Origin: Actinocorallia herbida
GTDB taxonomy: Bacteria > Actinomycetota > Actinomycetes > Streptosporangiales > Streptosporangiaceae
DNA length: 64,000 nucleotides
Direction of reading: 5' to 3'
Assembly: GCF_003751225.1 (NCBI RefSeq)
Contig: NZ_RJKE01000001.1
Location: 3,100,001-3,164,000, forward strand
Under the pieces are notes generated by a model. It did not search any database, was not told the origin of the DNA, and saw only the letters and a list, made by a program, of their open reading frames with translations. Below are positions 44,767 to 52,670 of this stretch, one piece after another. Positions within the stretch are counted from its first letter, which is position 1. Each line of letters starts with the position of its first letter. Made by a program: the position numbers and the translations under genes.

Positions 44767-45872
44767 CCGTCAAGACCTTCTGGTACCTCAGCGCCGCGGA
44801 CGGCGAGTACCCGTGGAGCCCGGACGGCCTCTACGAGTTCGACCCAGCGCGCTATGTCGGCCTGGCGAAGGCCATCGACCAGGGCGGCTTCGAAGGCGCA
44901 CTGGTCGCCACCTGGCCGAACGACCCGTTCGTCTCGGCCTCCATGGCGGCCCTGCACACCACGTCGATGAAGTTCCTGGTCGCGGTGTACGCCCGGATGA
45001 TCCCCGCGCGGCTCCTCGCCGAGAAGGCCCTGACGTTCGACGCGTTCAGCAACGGTCGCCTGCTCATCAACTCGGTCAACGGGCGCGACAACATCCTCAC
45101 CAAGTACGGGATGGAGACCGAGCACGACGAGCGGTACGAGCTCGGCCGCTCCTACTGGGAGGACTTCCGCCGCCTGTACGGGGAGGGCGCGGACTCCAAC
45201 TTCCCCAACACCCCGCTGCGGATGGAGCCGACGGCCACGGACGGCGTGCCGGTGTGGGGCGCGGGCGACTCCGAGGCCGGTCTGGCGAACTCCGGTCAGG
45301 TCCTCGACGCCTACCTGACGATGATGCGGCACCCCGACTTCCTCGCAGAGAAGTTCGCGACGGCCCGGGCGTCGGCCGAGGCCGCGGGCCGCGAGCTCAC
45401 GGACTACGGCGCCCTCGCCGGGGTGATCGTCCGCCCGACCGAGGCCGAGGCGCTGGACCGCCTCGCGTCGCTCTTCGAGCGGACCGGCATCGAGCGGATG
45501 ACCGAGGTGCTCGACCAGGCGGTCCGCCGCCGCACCCACGGCGCACAGGACCTGAAGACCTTCACCGCGCGCGACCCGCTCCGCCAGAAGTGGGTCGACA
45601 CCCTGCTCGCCGGGCAGCTCCCGCACCCTCGCGACCTGAAGATCGGCGACAACCTCTACGCGGGCATCACCGCCTGGTCCCCGCTGGACATCTTCAGCAC
45701 GGGCTCGTCCGCCGTCTATCTCGTGGGCACCCCGGACGGCCTGACCGGCACCGTCGCCGATCTCCGCGCCCGCACGGGCCTGACCGCTCTCATCCTCGGC
45801 GGCTGGCCCCTCACCGAGGAGGCCGCGCAGGTGGCCGAGCACCTCATCCCGAGGTTCAGCGCCCTGCCGTAG
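44763..45872 (+). CDS. SsuD-like FMNH2-dependent monooxygenase
   Basis: A 369-residue LLM monooxygenase close to alkanesulfonate monooxygenase in length and layout: N-terminal FWYLSAADGEYPW, GFEGALVATW, FDAFSNGRLLINSVNGRDNILTKYGM and VPVWGAGDSEAG. SsuD proteins release sulfite from alkanesulfonates using reduced flavin; the typical SsuE reductase is absent here. It is translationally coupled to thiM. The true substrate is open, because ThiM as the partner suggests oxidation or desulfonation of a thiazole-type compound. Confidence 0.87.
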   Translation: MTVKTFWYLSAADGEYPWSPDGLYEFDPARYVGLAKAIDQGGFEGALVATWPNDPFVSASMAALHTTSMKFLVAVYARMIPARLLAEKALTFDAFSNGRLLINSVNGRDNILTKYGMETEHDERYELGRSYWEDFRRLYGEGADSNFPNTPLRMEPTATDGVPVWGAGDSEAGLANSGQVLDAYLTMMRHPDFLAEKFATARASAEAAGRELTDYGALAGVIVRPTEAEALDRLASLFERTGIERMTEVLDQAVRRRTHGAQDLKTFTARDPLRQKWVDTLLAGQLPHPRDLKIGDNLYAGITAWSPLDIFSTGSSAVYLVGTPDGLTGTVADLRARTGLTALILGGWPLTEEAAQVAEHLIPRFSALP

Positions 45873-45897
45873 CACCCGGCGCGGTTACTCTGACCGC

Positions 45898-46695
45898 GTG
45901 CACATTCTCGACGATCCGGATGTCCCGCACCGGGTCCGGGCGCTGCTCGCCGGGGCCCGCAGGTATCCGGCGATGCCCGCCGACCGGATCAGGGAGACCG
46001 GGCGCGCGAAGGCCGCGGACGGGTCCGTCGGGCCCGCGCCGGCCGAGGCGGTCGTGGCGATGATCCGCTTCGAGGAGAGGTACGGGGGACTGGCCTACCC
46101 CCTGCTCAACTCGAACGGCATCGAATACGGGCTGGAGTGGGACGCGACGGTCCACGCCGACGGTGACGGCTGGTCCTTCCCGGGGATCTCGGACGGCGAC
46201 TGGACGTGGCCGCTCGACGTGCTGATCGACGGGCGCACGACGATGACCCTCCAGGGGCGTCGCAGGGTCGTCAACCGGGACGTGGCCCAGCGGATCGAGG
46301 CGCACGCGCTCCTGGCGAGCGTCCGCCGCCTGCCGCACGCGACCTTCCGGGTCAGGACCGCGCCTGAGGTGGCGCCGGTCCTCGCCGAGGCGTTCCTCCC
46401 GCCCCGCGACGACGCCGCTACGGGCCCCGCCGACCTGTGGTGGTCCGACGGGGACACCGCCGTCCATCTCAGCCTTCACGGCTGGTGGTACGGCGACGAC
46501 GACTGGACCGCCAACTGCTTCACCCGGACCGCCGCCGACCTCCCGGCGGCGGTCGAGTCCTGGAAGCGAGCGACGGCGGGAGCCGACGCGTCCGACGCAG
46601 ACTGGTGCACCCTGTGCAGCCGCCGCCTGAACTCCGCCGAGCCCTGCCCCGACCCGCCGCAGCAGCCGATCCGATTCCCCGGCTCTCCGGGCTGA
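45898..46695 (+). CDS. Hypothetical protein with SUKH-like core
   Basis: A 265-residue protein. The middle RFEERYGGLAYPLLNSNGIEYGLEWD, then WSFPGISDGDWTWPLDVLIDGR, resembles the SUKH-type fold common in actinomycetes; the second half is helical with a CTLC pair and another Cys near the end (WCTLCSRRLNSAEPC), a possible metal site. I do not recognise a named family with certainty. GTG 45898 starts 25 bp after the SsuD-like gene and may be in the same transcript, but its relation to sulfur is not evident. Confidence 0.6.
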   Translation: MHILDDPDVPHRVRALLAGARRYPAMPADRIRETGRAKAADGSVGPAPAEAVVAMIRFEERYGGLAYPLLNSNGIEYGLEWDATVHADGDGWSFPGISDGDWTWPLDVLIDGRTTMTLQGRRRVVNRDVAQRIEAHALLASVRRLPHATFRVRTAPEVAPVLAEAFLPPRDDAATGPADLWWSDGDTAVHLSLHGWWYGDDDWTANCFTRTAADLPAAVESWKRATAGADASDADWCTLCSRRLNSAEPCPDPPQQPIRFPGSPG

Positions 46696-46796
46696 CGGGC
46701 GCCGCACCGCGCTCTCGCCGTGTGCGAGCCCCGGCCGAGCCGGCGGAACCGCGCCGGGACGCCGCTCGCGGCCGGACCGGCTAGGCTCGTTCGATC

Positions 46797-47465
46797 ATGG
46801 AATCGTCGGTGCGGGTCGAGATGATCTCCGTTCCGTCGGGGCGGGTGTCCCTGTCGGATCGGCGGACGGAGCGCGGTTGGTCGGTCGAGTTCGGGCCCTA
46901 TGCGCTCGGGGTCGTCCCGGTCACGCAGGAGCAGTACGAGCGGGTCACCGGGGTGCGGCCGAGTACCGCGAGGGGGGATCGCCTGCCCGTCGAGGGCGTC
47001 TCCTGGTGGGACGCGGTCCGGTTCTGCAACGCGCTGTCCGAGCGTGAAGGGCTCGCGCTCGCCTATCGCATGGACGGCGACAACGTCTCGTGGGATGCGG
47101 GAGCCGACGGGTACCGGTTGCCGACCGAGGCAGAGTGGGAGTACGCCTGCCGCGCGGGATCGGAGGGGCCGCGCTACGGGCCGCTCGACGAGATCGCGTG
47201 GCACCGGGGCAACTCGGGGGAGCGCGTCCATGAGGTGGGCGGCAGGCTCGCCAATGCCTGGGGCTTCCACGACATGCTCGGCAACGTCTGGGACTGGTGC
47301 TGGGACCTGTACGACCCGGAGGTCTACGGCGCCTACCGGGTGCTCCGCGGTGGCGGATGGTTCGACGAGCACTGGAGCTGCCGCGCGTCGGCCCGCCGCC
47401 GCAGCCACCCGACCTTTCGCATCGACGACGTGGGCTTCCGCCTCGCCCGCTCCCTCGCCCCCTGA
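46797..47465 (+). CDS. SUMF1/formylglycine-generating-like protein lacking the active-site Cys pair
   Basis: A 222-residue FGE-sulfatase-fold protein: VSWWDAVRFCNALSEREGLALAYR, YRLPTEAEWEYACRAG, AWGFHDMLGNVWDWCWD, VLRGGGWFDEHWSCRAS and the end VGFRLAR are all family marks. True FGE enzymes carry a Cys pair five residues apart just after the RGGSW turn; here only SCR is present, so formylglycine production is doubtful. Other members of the fold act in ergothioneine or phage-like recognition. ATG 46797; weak ribosome site. Alone in its orientation block. Confidence 0.82.
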   Translation: MESSVRVEMISVPSGRVSLSDRRTERGWSVEFGPYALGVVPVTQEQYERVTGVRPSTARGDRLPVEGVSWWDAVRFCNALSEREGLALAYRMDGDNVSWDAGADGYRLPTEAEWEYACRAGSEGPRYGPLDEIAWHRGNSGERVHEVGGRLANAWGFHDMLGNVWDWCWDLYDPEVYGAYRVLRGGGWFDEHWSCRASARRRSHPTFRIDDVGFRLARSLAP

Positions 47466-47520
47466 TCTGTGGCCCACGCGGAGGTGCGCTGTTGAGCCGA
47501 AGGCCGTCGACGGGCTACAT

Positions 47521-47541
47521 TAAGTTTGATTTTCAAACTTA
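47521..47541. promoter_or_regulatory. Perfect 9-bp AT-rich palindrome upstream of a thioesterase gene
   Basis: Arms TAAGTTTGA (47521-47529) and TCAAACTTA (47533-47541) match perfectly around TTT. The right arm ends 13 bases before ATG 47555. The pattern looks like an operator of a MarR/TetR/HxlR-type repressor; no regulator gene is adjacent. Confidence 0.65.
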
Positions 47542-47554
47542 TGAGGGAGTCGGC

Positions 47555-48343
47555 ATGGGTCTCGACGCGTCGTTCGATCTGCTGCGGGTGCCGAGCGGGG
47601 AGGCGGTCGTACCGCCGAGGGAGTTGTGGGGTTTCGGCGGGCTGCACGGAGGCCTGGCGCTCGGGCTGCTGGCGGAGGGGATGCGGGAGCACGCGGCGGG
47701 CGGCGCGCTGCGGTCGGCGACCGCGCGGTTCCACCGGTCGCTCTCCGACGCGTTCCAGGTGCGGACGTCGCTCGACCGCGCCGGGCGGACCCTCACCGAG
47801 GCGTCCGCACAGGCCGTAGGCGAGCGGGGAGTCCTCGTCGACGCGTCGGCGGTCTTCGCCCACGCGCGCGAGGAGGCATGGCCGCCTTTCGCACCGGCGA
47901 TGCCCGCGGTGCCGCGCCCGGAGGAATGCGAGGTCTTCGAGATCCCGCCGGAGTTCGTGCCCGTCGGCCGGTACAGCGAGATCAGGGCCGTCGGGTCGAA
48001 CCGGCCCTACGCGGGCGGCACCGAGCCCGCGCTGACGGCGTGGATCAGGCCGGCGGGCAGGGACACCCCGCCCGACGCCGCGCTCTTCCTCTTCCTCATG
48101 GACGCGCTGGCCCCGTCCTACGCCGCGGTGCTCGACACGCTCCTGTTCGTTCCCACGGTCGAATTGTCCGTCCGGATCGGCCCCGCCCTCGACGCCATGA
48201 CCACGCCCTGGGTCCTGCTGCACGCCAGGACGCACTCGGCGAGCCCTGGCGGCTGGATCGACGAGCACATCGACGCCTGGTCCGAGGACGGCGCCCACCT
48301 CGGTTCGGCCCGCCAGCTCCGCCTCGCCCTCCCCGCCCGGTAG
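47555..48343 (+). CDS. Thioesterase family protein (TesB/4HBT_3-like)
   Basis: A 262-residue double-hotdog protein. The N-half has ELWGFGGLHGGLALGLLAEGM and the C-half SNRPYAGGTEPALTAWIRPAG followed by LFLFLMDALAPSYAAVL, matching acyl-CoA thioesterase II-like actinobacterial proteins. Catalytic Asp is probably in LMDALAPS. Start ATG 47555 with AGGGAGT. The upstream 9-bp palindrome overlaps the promoter and is likely its operator. It is convergent with the next gene across a hairpin. Confidence 0.83.
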   Translation: MGLDASFDLLRVPSGEAVVPPRELWGFGGLHGGLALGLLAEGMREHAAGGALRSATARFHRSLSDAFQVRTSLDRAGRTLTEASAQAVGERGVLVDASAVFAHAREEAWPPFAPAMPAVPRPEECEVFEIPPEFVPVGRYSEIRAVGSNRPYAGGTEPALTAWIRPAGRDTPPDAALFLFLMDALAPSYAAVLDTLLFVPTVELSVRIGPALDAMTTPWVLLHARTHSASPGGWIDEHIDAWSEDGAHLGSARQLRLALPAR

Positions 48344-48363
48344 CCCGGGCGCGGGACCCGGGC
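48343..48363. terminator. Bidirectional terminator
   Basis: GCCCGGG (48343-48349) and CCCGGGC (48357-48363) with a 7-base loop sit exactly between convergent stops at 48343 and 48371. Confidence 0.55.
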
Positions 48364-48370
48364 GGGCGTT

Positions 48371-49012
48371 CTAGGCGACGGTTCGCACGGTGGCGAACAG
48401 GCCGCGGGAGCGGGTGCCGTCGGGCCCCCGCCAGGGGCCGGAGACGTGGCCGGCCGTGCCCGGCGGGAGGACGGGGACGCCGTCCGGCGCGGGGCGCAGA
48501 ACCCGGTGCAGGTGGAGCGTGGCACCAGAACGTCCAGACAAGTCGGTGCCTTCCGGGGTGTCGGTCGCGGCCGTGAAGCCGGCGAGGTCCGCGCCGGGGA
48601 GGCAGGACCGGGTGACGTCCCGGTCGGGGACATCGCTGGTGTCCTGGTCCTGGGCCTCGACGCGGCCTTCGATCAGCGCGAGCAGCTGGGCGACCATGAC
48701 CGGGTCGTGGGCTCCGTCGTAGGCCCAGCGCCGGCCCAGCACCCCGTGTTCCATGACGCCCACGAGGGCGTGTTCCGCGCCCGTGAGCGGCGCGCCGCGG
48801 TAGGTGAGCGGCACGAGGTAGGCGGCGGTCGGGTCGGCGGCGATCAGGAACTCGATGCCGACCTCGCCGTCCGGGTCGTCCAGCCGGAAGCCGCCCGCCT
48901 TGGCGAGGTCCGGCGCGCCCGCGCCGCCCGCGTACCACGGACGCGAGGGCAGCCAGGAGGTGAGCAGTTCGAGCTTGGACGGCTTGAGGGTGGTGCGGTG
49001 GATGACGGCCAT
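48371..49012 (-). CDS. Maltokinase N-terminal cap-like protein
   Basis: A 213-residue protein. The start MAVIHRTTLKPSKLELLTSW and LPSRPWYAGG, then AGGFRLDDPDGEVGIEFLI and TYRGAPLTGAEHALVGVMEHGVLGRRWAYDG, match the N-terminal cap domain of mycobacterial maltokinase (Mak). No kinase catalytic motifs follow, so this is the cap as a stand-alone protein. Such proteins are common in actinomycetes and of unknown role. ATG 49012 has GGTGAAAGG upstream; 49021 is the in-frame alternative. It follows the TetR gene by 24 bp and may belong to that operon. Confidence 0.72.
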   Translation of the reverse strand: MAVIHRTTLKPSKLELLTSWLPSRPWYAGGAGAPDLAKAGGFRLDDPDGEVGIEFLIAADPTAAYLVPLTYRGAPLTGAEHALVGVMEHGVLGRRWAYDGAHDPVMVAQLLALIEGRVEAQDQDTSDVPDRDVTRSCLPGADLAGFTAATDTPEGTDLSGRSGATLHLHRVLRPAPDGVPVLPPGTAGHVSGPWRGPDGTRSRGLFATVRTVA

Positions 49013-49036
49013 GCCGATCATCCTTTCACCGGGCGG

Positions 49037-49774
49037 CTAAGCCACGGGGCGCTGGGCTTCGAGGAGGGCGACGGTCTCGGCGGGGTCCTCGCCGCGGCGA
49101 AGGGCGAGGCCGAGGAGGACCGTGGTGATGTGGTCGTGGAAGGGGGGCGGGGCGTCCAGGGCGCCGGTGGAGGCCAGCGCGGAGAGGTGGGGGAGGGGGC
49201 GGCCGTCGGCGATGAGGCGCCGGACGTCGCGGGTGAGGTCGCGGCCCGCGGAGGCCGCGGCGTCGGCTCGGATGCGGGCGACCGCGGCGCCCAGGGCGCA
49301 CTCGGAGACGAGGTCGTAGGCGTGCAGGGCTTCGGCGGGGGTGAAGCCCTGGCGAACGCACAGGTCGAGGGCCGCGTCGATGTTGTCGGCCATCGCCTCG
49401 ACGCTGATGGCGCCGTCGATGTACTGCTTGAGCAGACCGGGATCGGCGACGAAGGCCCGCTGGATGTAGGTCGCCCACTCGTGGAACCAGACGGCCCAGT
49501 GCTGCCCGTGGTCGGCGGGCAGGGTGAGCCGGTGCGCGGTCTGCTCGGCGGCGAGGGCGAACAGGTCGTCGCGTCCCGCGACGTAGTGGTAGAGGCTGGA
49601 GACGGTCACGCCGAGGCGTTCGGCGACCGAGCGCATGGTGAGGTCGGTCAGCGGGAGGGCGCCGGCCGCGGCCGCGATGGCGGCCCGGTCGATGCGCGGC
49701 GGCCGGCCCTTGCGGGTCGAGGCCCGCGCCGGGGCCGCCCGGTCCGCGGGGCCGGGCGGCTGGCGTTCGCTCAC
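49037..49774 (-). CDS. TetR-family regulator, end of the Rieske operon
   Basis: A 245-residue repressor-type protein. HTH at about 25-70 (LTDLTMRSVAERLGVTVSSLYHYVAGRDDLFALA), preceded by a basic, Pro-rich tail. The ligand domain has the TetR_C helical pattern (AVWFHEWATYIQRAFVADPGLLKQYIDG). GTG 49774 is 35 bp after the SDR gene stop on the same strand, so it is probably the fifth gene of the catabolic operon and regulates it. Its ligand is probably the substrate or an intermediate. Confidence 0.85.
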   Translation of the reverse strand: MSERQPPGPADRAAPARASTRKGRPPRIDRAAIAAAAGALPLTDLTMRSVAERLGVTVSSLYHYVAGRDDLFALAAEQTAHRLTLPADHGQHWAVWFHEWATYIQRAFVADPGLLKQYIDGAISVEAMADNIDAALDLCVRQGFTPAEALHAYDLVSECALGAAVARIRADAAASAGRDLTRDVRRLIADGRPLPHLSALASTGALDAPPPFHDHITTVLLGLALRRGEDPAETVALLEAQRPVA

Positions 49775-49808
49775 GGTGCTCCGAAGGTAGCGGGACGGGG
49801 TCCGGTCG

Positions 49809-50699
49809 TCAGGATCCCAGACCCGCCTCCAAGGTGGGGTGCCGCCCCTCCGCGAGCCGGTCGGCACGGGCGTGCAGCCTCCCGACCTCCGCGCCGAGAT
49901 CGTCGGCGACGCAGTAGACGCCCTTGAGGACGCCTTCGAGGAGTTCGGCGGCGAGTTCGTCGAGCGGCTTCAGCTGGAGTTCCGCGCCGCGCTCGGCCAT
50001 GAGCGCCTGGAACTCCTTGACGGTCATGCCGGGCCGCGCGCGGGGCCGCTCTCTGGCGAGGTCGGCCGGGCGGTTGCGGTCGGCGGTCCACAGGCCGGTG
50101 TCCAGGACGCCGCCGCCCGGAAGGAACAGCGAGACGCCGATCGGCGCCGCCTCGGCCTCGAGCTGGGCGGCGAGGCACTCGGTGAGCGTCGCCACGGCGG
50201 CCTTGCTCGCCGCGTACACCGACGCGTCCGGCAGCGGGTTCACCGCCCCGTCGGACGACGCGGTGTTGACGACGTGCCCGGGCTCACCGCTCGCCAGCAT
50301 CCGCGGCACGAACGCCTGGACGCCGTGGGCGACCCCGAACACGTTGACGGAGTGGACCCAGCGCCAGTCGTTGGGCGTCGTCTCCCAGGGCCTGGCCGAC
50401 GGGGCGCCCACGCCGGCGTTGTTCACCAGCACGTGGACCGCCCCGTGGCTCGCGAACACCCCTTCGGCGAGCGCCTCGACGGACGCGGGGTCGGTGACGT
50501 CGCATCGCACCCCGACGACGTCGTGCCCTTGCGCGACGAGTTCGGCGACCGTCGCGGTGAGCGCGGCCTCCTCGACGTCGGAGAGGACGACCCGGGCCCG
50601 CTCCGCAGCGAACGCCTCGCCCAGCGCGCGGCCGATGCCGGAAGCGCCCCCGGTGACGACGACGGTCCGGCCCGCGTAGCCGGTGAGATGGGCGGTCAT
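49809..50699 (-). CDS. SDR-family oxidoreductase
   Basis: A 296-residue classical SDR. Cofactor motif GGASGIGRALG (17-27), Asp-rich VRCDVTDPAS, NNAGVG at about 90, catalytic Ser in NTASSDG and the YxxxK motif YAASK. The preference at the second strand (LSDVEE) suggests NAD. It carries a longer C-terminus than the usual 250. Its ATG (50697-50699) overlaps the amidohydrolase stop (ATGA), so the pair is coupled. It should oxidise a hydroxyl made upstream in the Rieske pathway. Confidence 0.88.
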   Translation of the reverse strand: MTAHLTGYAGRTVVVTGGASGIGRALGEAFAAERARVVLSDVEEAALTATVAELVAQGHDVVGVRCDVTDPASVEALAEGVFASHGAVHVLVNNAGVGAPSARPWETTPNDWRWVHSVNVFGVAHGVQAFVPRMLASGEPGHVVNTASSDGAVNPLPDASVYAASKAAVATLTECLAAQLEAEAAPIGVSLFLPGGGVLDTGLWTADRNRPADLARERPRARPGMTVKEFQALMAERGAELQLKPLDELAAELLEGVLKGVYCVADDLGAEVGRLHARADRLAEGRHPTLEAGLGS

Positions 50700-51907
50700 C
50701 GTTCGGACCCGTGGATGTCGGCGACGGTCGGCCCGACCCGGTCGACGTGCGGGGCCAGCGCGTCGAGGTCGAAGCCGTACACCTCCGCGGCGGTGAGCCC
50801 GAGGATCTGCCGCACGTCCTCCTGCGGGACGCGCCCGAACCGCTCGGCCAGCCACGGCCGCGTGTTCGGCCAGGTGCCTTCGGGGTGCGGATAGTCGCTG
50901 CCCCACATGAGGTTCCCGACGCCGATCTCGTGCCGCCGGTCGACCTCGACGTCGCCCATGACGGACGCGGCCATGAAGCAGTTCCGGCGGAAGTAGTCGC
51001 CGGGTTTCATGGTCAGGCCGGCGCGGAAGGCGGCCGGGCCGAACTTGCGGGTCGCGTGGTGGCCCTCCCACTTGCTGTCCATCCGGCTGACGATGTCCGG
51101 CGTCCACCAGGCGCCGTTCTCGGCGACGACGTACTTGAGCGCGGGGTGCCGTTCGAAGACGCCGCCGAGGATGAGCGCCCACAGCGGCCGCGCGGCCCAC
51201 CAGTAGGCCTCCGTCGCGTAGATGGCGATGAGGCCGGGCGTGTAGCCGTAGTCATCCGGGTCGGGTCCTACGCCGGAGTGGGTGTGCACCGGAAGGCCGG
51301 TCGCGGAGGCGGCCGCCCAGACGGGGTCGTAGACGGGGTCGTTGTACGACGGCAGGGCTCCCCACTTGGTGGGGATCATGATGCCGCCGCGCAGCCCGTG
51401 GTCGGCCGACCACTCGATCATCTTCACCGCGGCGGCGACGTCGTGCAGGGGCACGATCGCGACACCCGCGCGGCGCTCGGGGCTGTCCTGGCAGAACTCG
51501 GCGATCCACCGGTTGTGCGCCCAGGCTCCGGCGAGGGTCATCTCGGCGTCGTCGTCACCGGTGGAGCCGAGGCCCGCGGCGAACGGGGTCTTGGCGACGC
51601 CGCCGACGCCCGCGGAGTCGGCGTCGGGGAAGACGACCTCGGCGGCGACCCCGTCGTGGTCCATCTCCTTGGTGCGGACGGCGGGGTCGTAGGCGCCCTT
51701 CATGCCGCCGTGGTGGCCGATCTCGGCGTTCCACTCGGCGAGGAAACTGCGGTGCTCGTCGTTCTCGGCGAGCTGCCGCATCGCCTCGGCCTCCTCCTGG
51801 GCAGCGTCGAACGCCTCGCGGTACTCGGCGTCGATGTAGTCGCGGTAGCCCTCGGCGGGCAGGCCCGCGTGGGAGTCGGTGGAGATGAGGACATAGCTAT
51901 CGCTCAT
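50696..51907 (-). CDS. Amidohydrolase family protein (amidohydro_2)
   Basis: A 403-residue metal-dependent hydrolase of the ACMSD/decarboxylase-like amidohydro_2 type. Key motifs: STDSHAG (first strand; actinobacterial version of HxH), PVHTHSGVG, YVVAENGAWW and WGSDYPHPEG, which hold the metal and catalytic Asp. Members decarboxylate or hydrolyse ring-cleavage products. It starts 10 bp after the ADC-like gene and is coupled to the SDR gene. It is one of several in the operon that point to breakdown of a cyclic compound. Confidence 0.88.
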   Translation of the reverse strand: MSDSYVLISTDSHAGLPAEGYRDYIDAEYREAFDAAQEEAEAMRQLAENDEHRSFLAEWNAEIGHHGGMKGAYDPAVRTKEMDHDGVAAEVVFPDADSAGVGGVAKTPFAAGLGSTGDDDAEMTLAGAWAHNRWIAEFCQDSPERRAGVAIVPLHDVAAAVKMIEWSADHGLRGGIMIPTKWGALPSYNDPVYDPVWAAASATGLPVHTHSGVGPDPDDYGYTPGLIAIYATEAYWWAARPLWALILGGVFERHPALKYVVAENGAWWTPDIVSRMDSKWEGHHATRKFGPAAFRAGLTMKPGDYFRRNCFMAASVMGDVEVDRRHEIGVGNLMWGSDYPHPEGTWPNTRPWLAERFGRVPQEDVRQILGLTAAEVYGFDLDALAPHVDRVGPTVADIHGSER

Positions 51908-51917
51908 GAGGTGTCCT

Positions 51918-52670
51918 TCACTGGTACCGGATCGGGGCGAACGGGGCGAACGCCACGGGGTCGAGGGGGCCGACCACCTTCGGCGTGTTCGCGCTGGACC
52001 TGAGCTGCCACGTCAGGGAGACGAGTTCGCGGACGGGAAGGTCGACGACCGGGCAGCCGGGCAGCTCCCGCAGGACGAGATCGCCCTCGACGCGCTCGAT
52101 CGCGTGCGGCGTCCGGGTCTGCTCGACGACGATCAGCAGCGGATCCCCGTCGAAGCCGGCCCCGGAGACCGATGGCGAGAACTTGATCCAGAACTGCCGG
52201 GCCGGATAGGGCGCCGGAGTCGGGAGTTCCCCGGTGACCCGTCCGGACATCTCGAGGAAGGCGACGCCCTGCCGGGTGACCGTGCCCGCGACGTCGGCGC
52301 CGTTCCGGGTGAGCGTGAGGTCCGCGAGCTTCTTCGGCTCGCCGAACCGCTCCCGGCTGATCGCGATCGCCGGTTCCAGGTCGATCGGGATGAGCAGCGG
52401 GTACTCGCCGGGCTCCCCGTCCAGCTCGGCCTCGACCGCGAAGTAGCCGACGAGCTCCTTGTGCCGGTGGGTCCCGAAGCCGAGGTCGATGTCGGTGATC
52501 CGGACGTGGACCCGGGGTTCGGCGGGCGGCTTCAGCGGGGGCGGCAGGACCTCGGCTAGGGCCGCGGGGTCCGTGAGGTAGACGGCCTCCAGGGAGGGCA
52601 GCGGGGGCAGCCCGTCCGTCAGGCTCGCGGTCGGCTCGCTCGGGGGCTGGACCCAGCGGGTCAGGCTCAT
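51918..52670 (-). CDS. Acetoacetate decarboxylase-family protein
   Basis: A 250-residue protein with the ADC fold. The family motif that carries the Schiff-base Lys is present as RERFGEPKKLAD (Lys113/114), together with VGYFAVEAELDGEPGEYPLLI and the end REL.SLTWQL. Most actinobacterial members act on larger keto acids or lack decarboxylase activity, so the reaction is open. ATG (52668-52670) overlaps the stop of the Rieske gene (ATGA). It is second of the operon. Confidence 0.83.
   Translation of the reverse strand: MSLTRWVQPPSEPTASLTDGLPPLPSLEAVYLTDPAALAEVLPPPLKPPAEPRVHVRITDIDLGFGTHRHKELVGYFAVEAELDGEPGEYPLLIPIDLEPAIAISRERFGEPKKLADLTLTRNGADVAGTVTRQGVAFLEMSGRVTGELPTPAPYPARQFWIKFSPSVSGAGFDGDPLLIVVEQTRTPHAIERVEGDLVLRELPGCPVVDLPVRELVSLTWQLRSSANTPKVVGPLDPVAFAPFAPIRYQ

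Noticed and set aside
50284-50505. Arg-rich antisense ORFs within the SDR and amidohydrolase genes
   Set aside because: Low-complexity Arg/Ala/Gly shadow frames inside clear enzyme genes.
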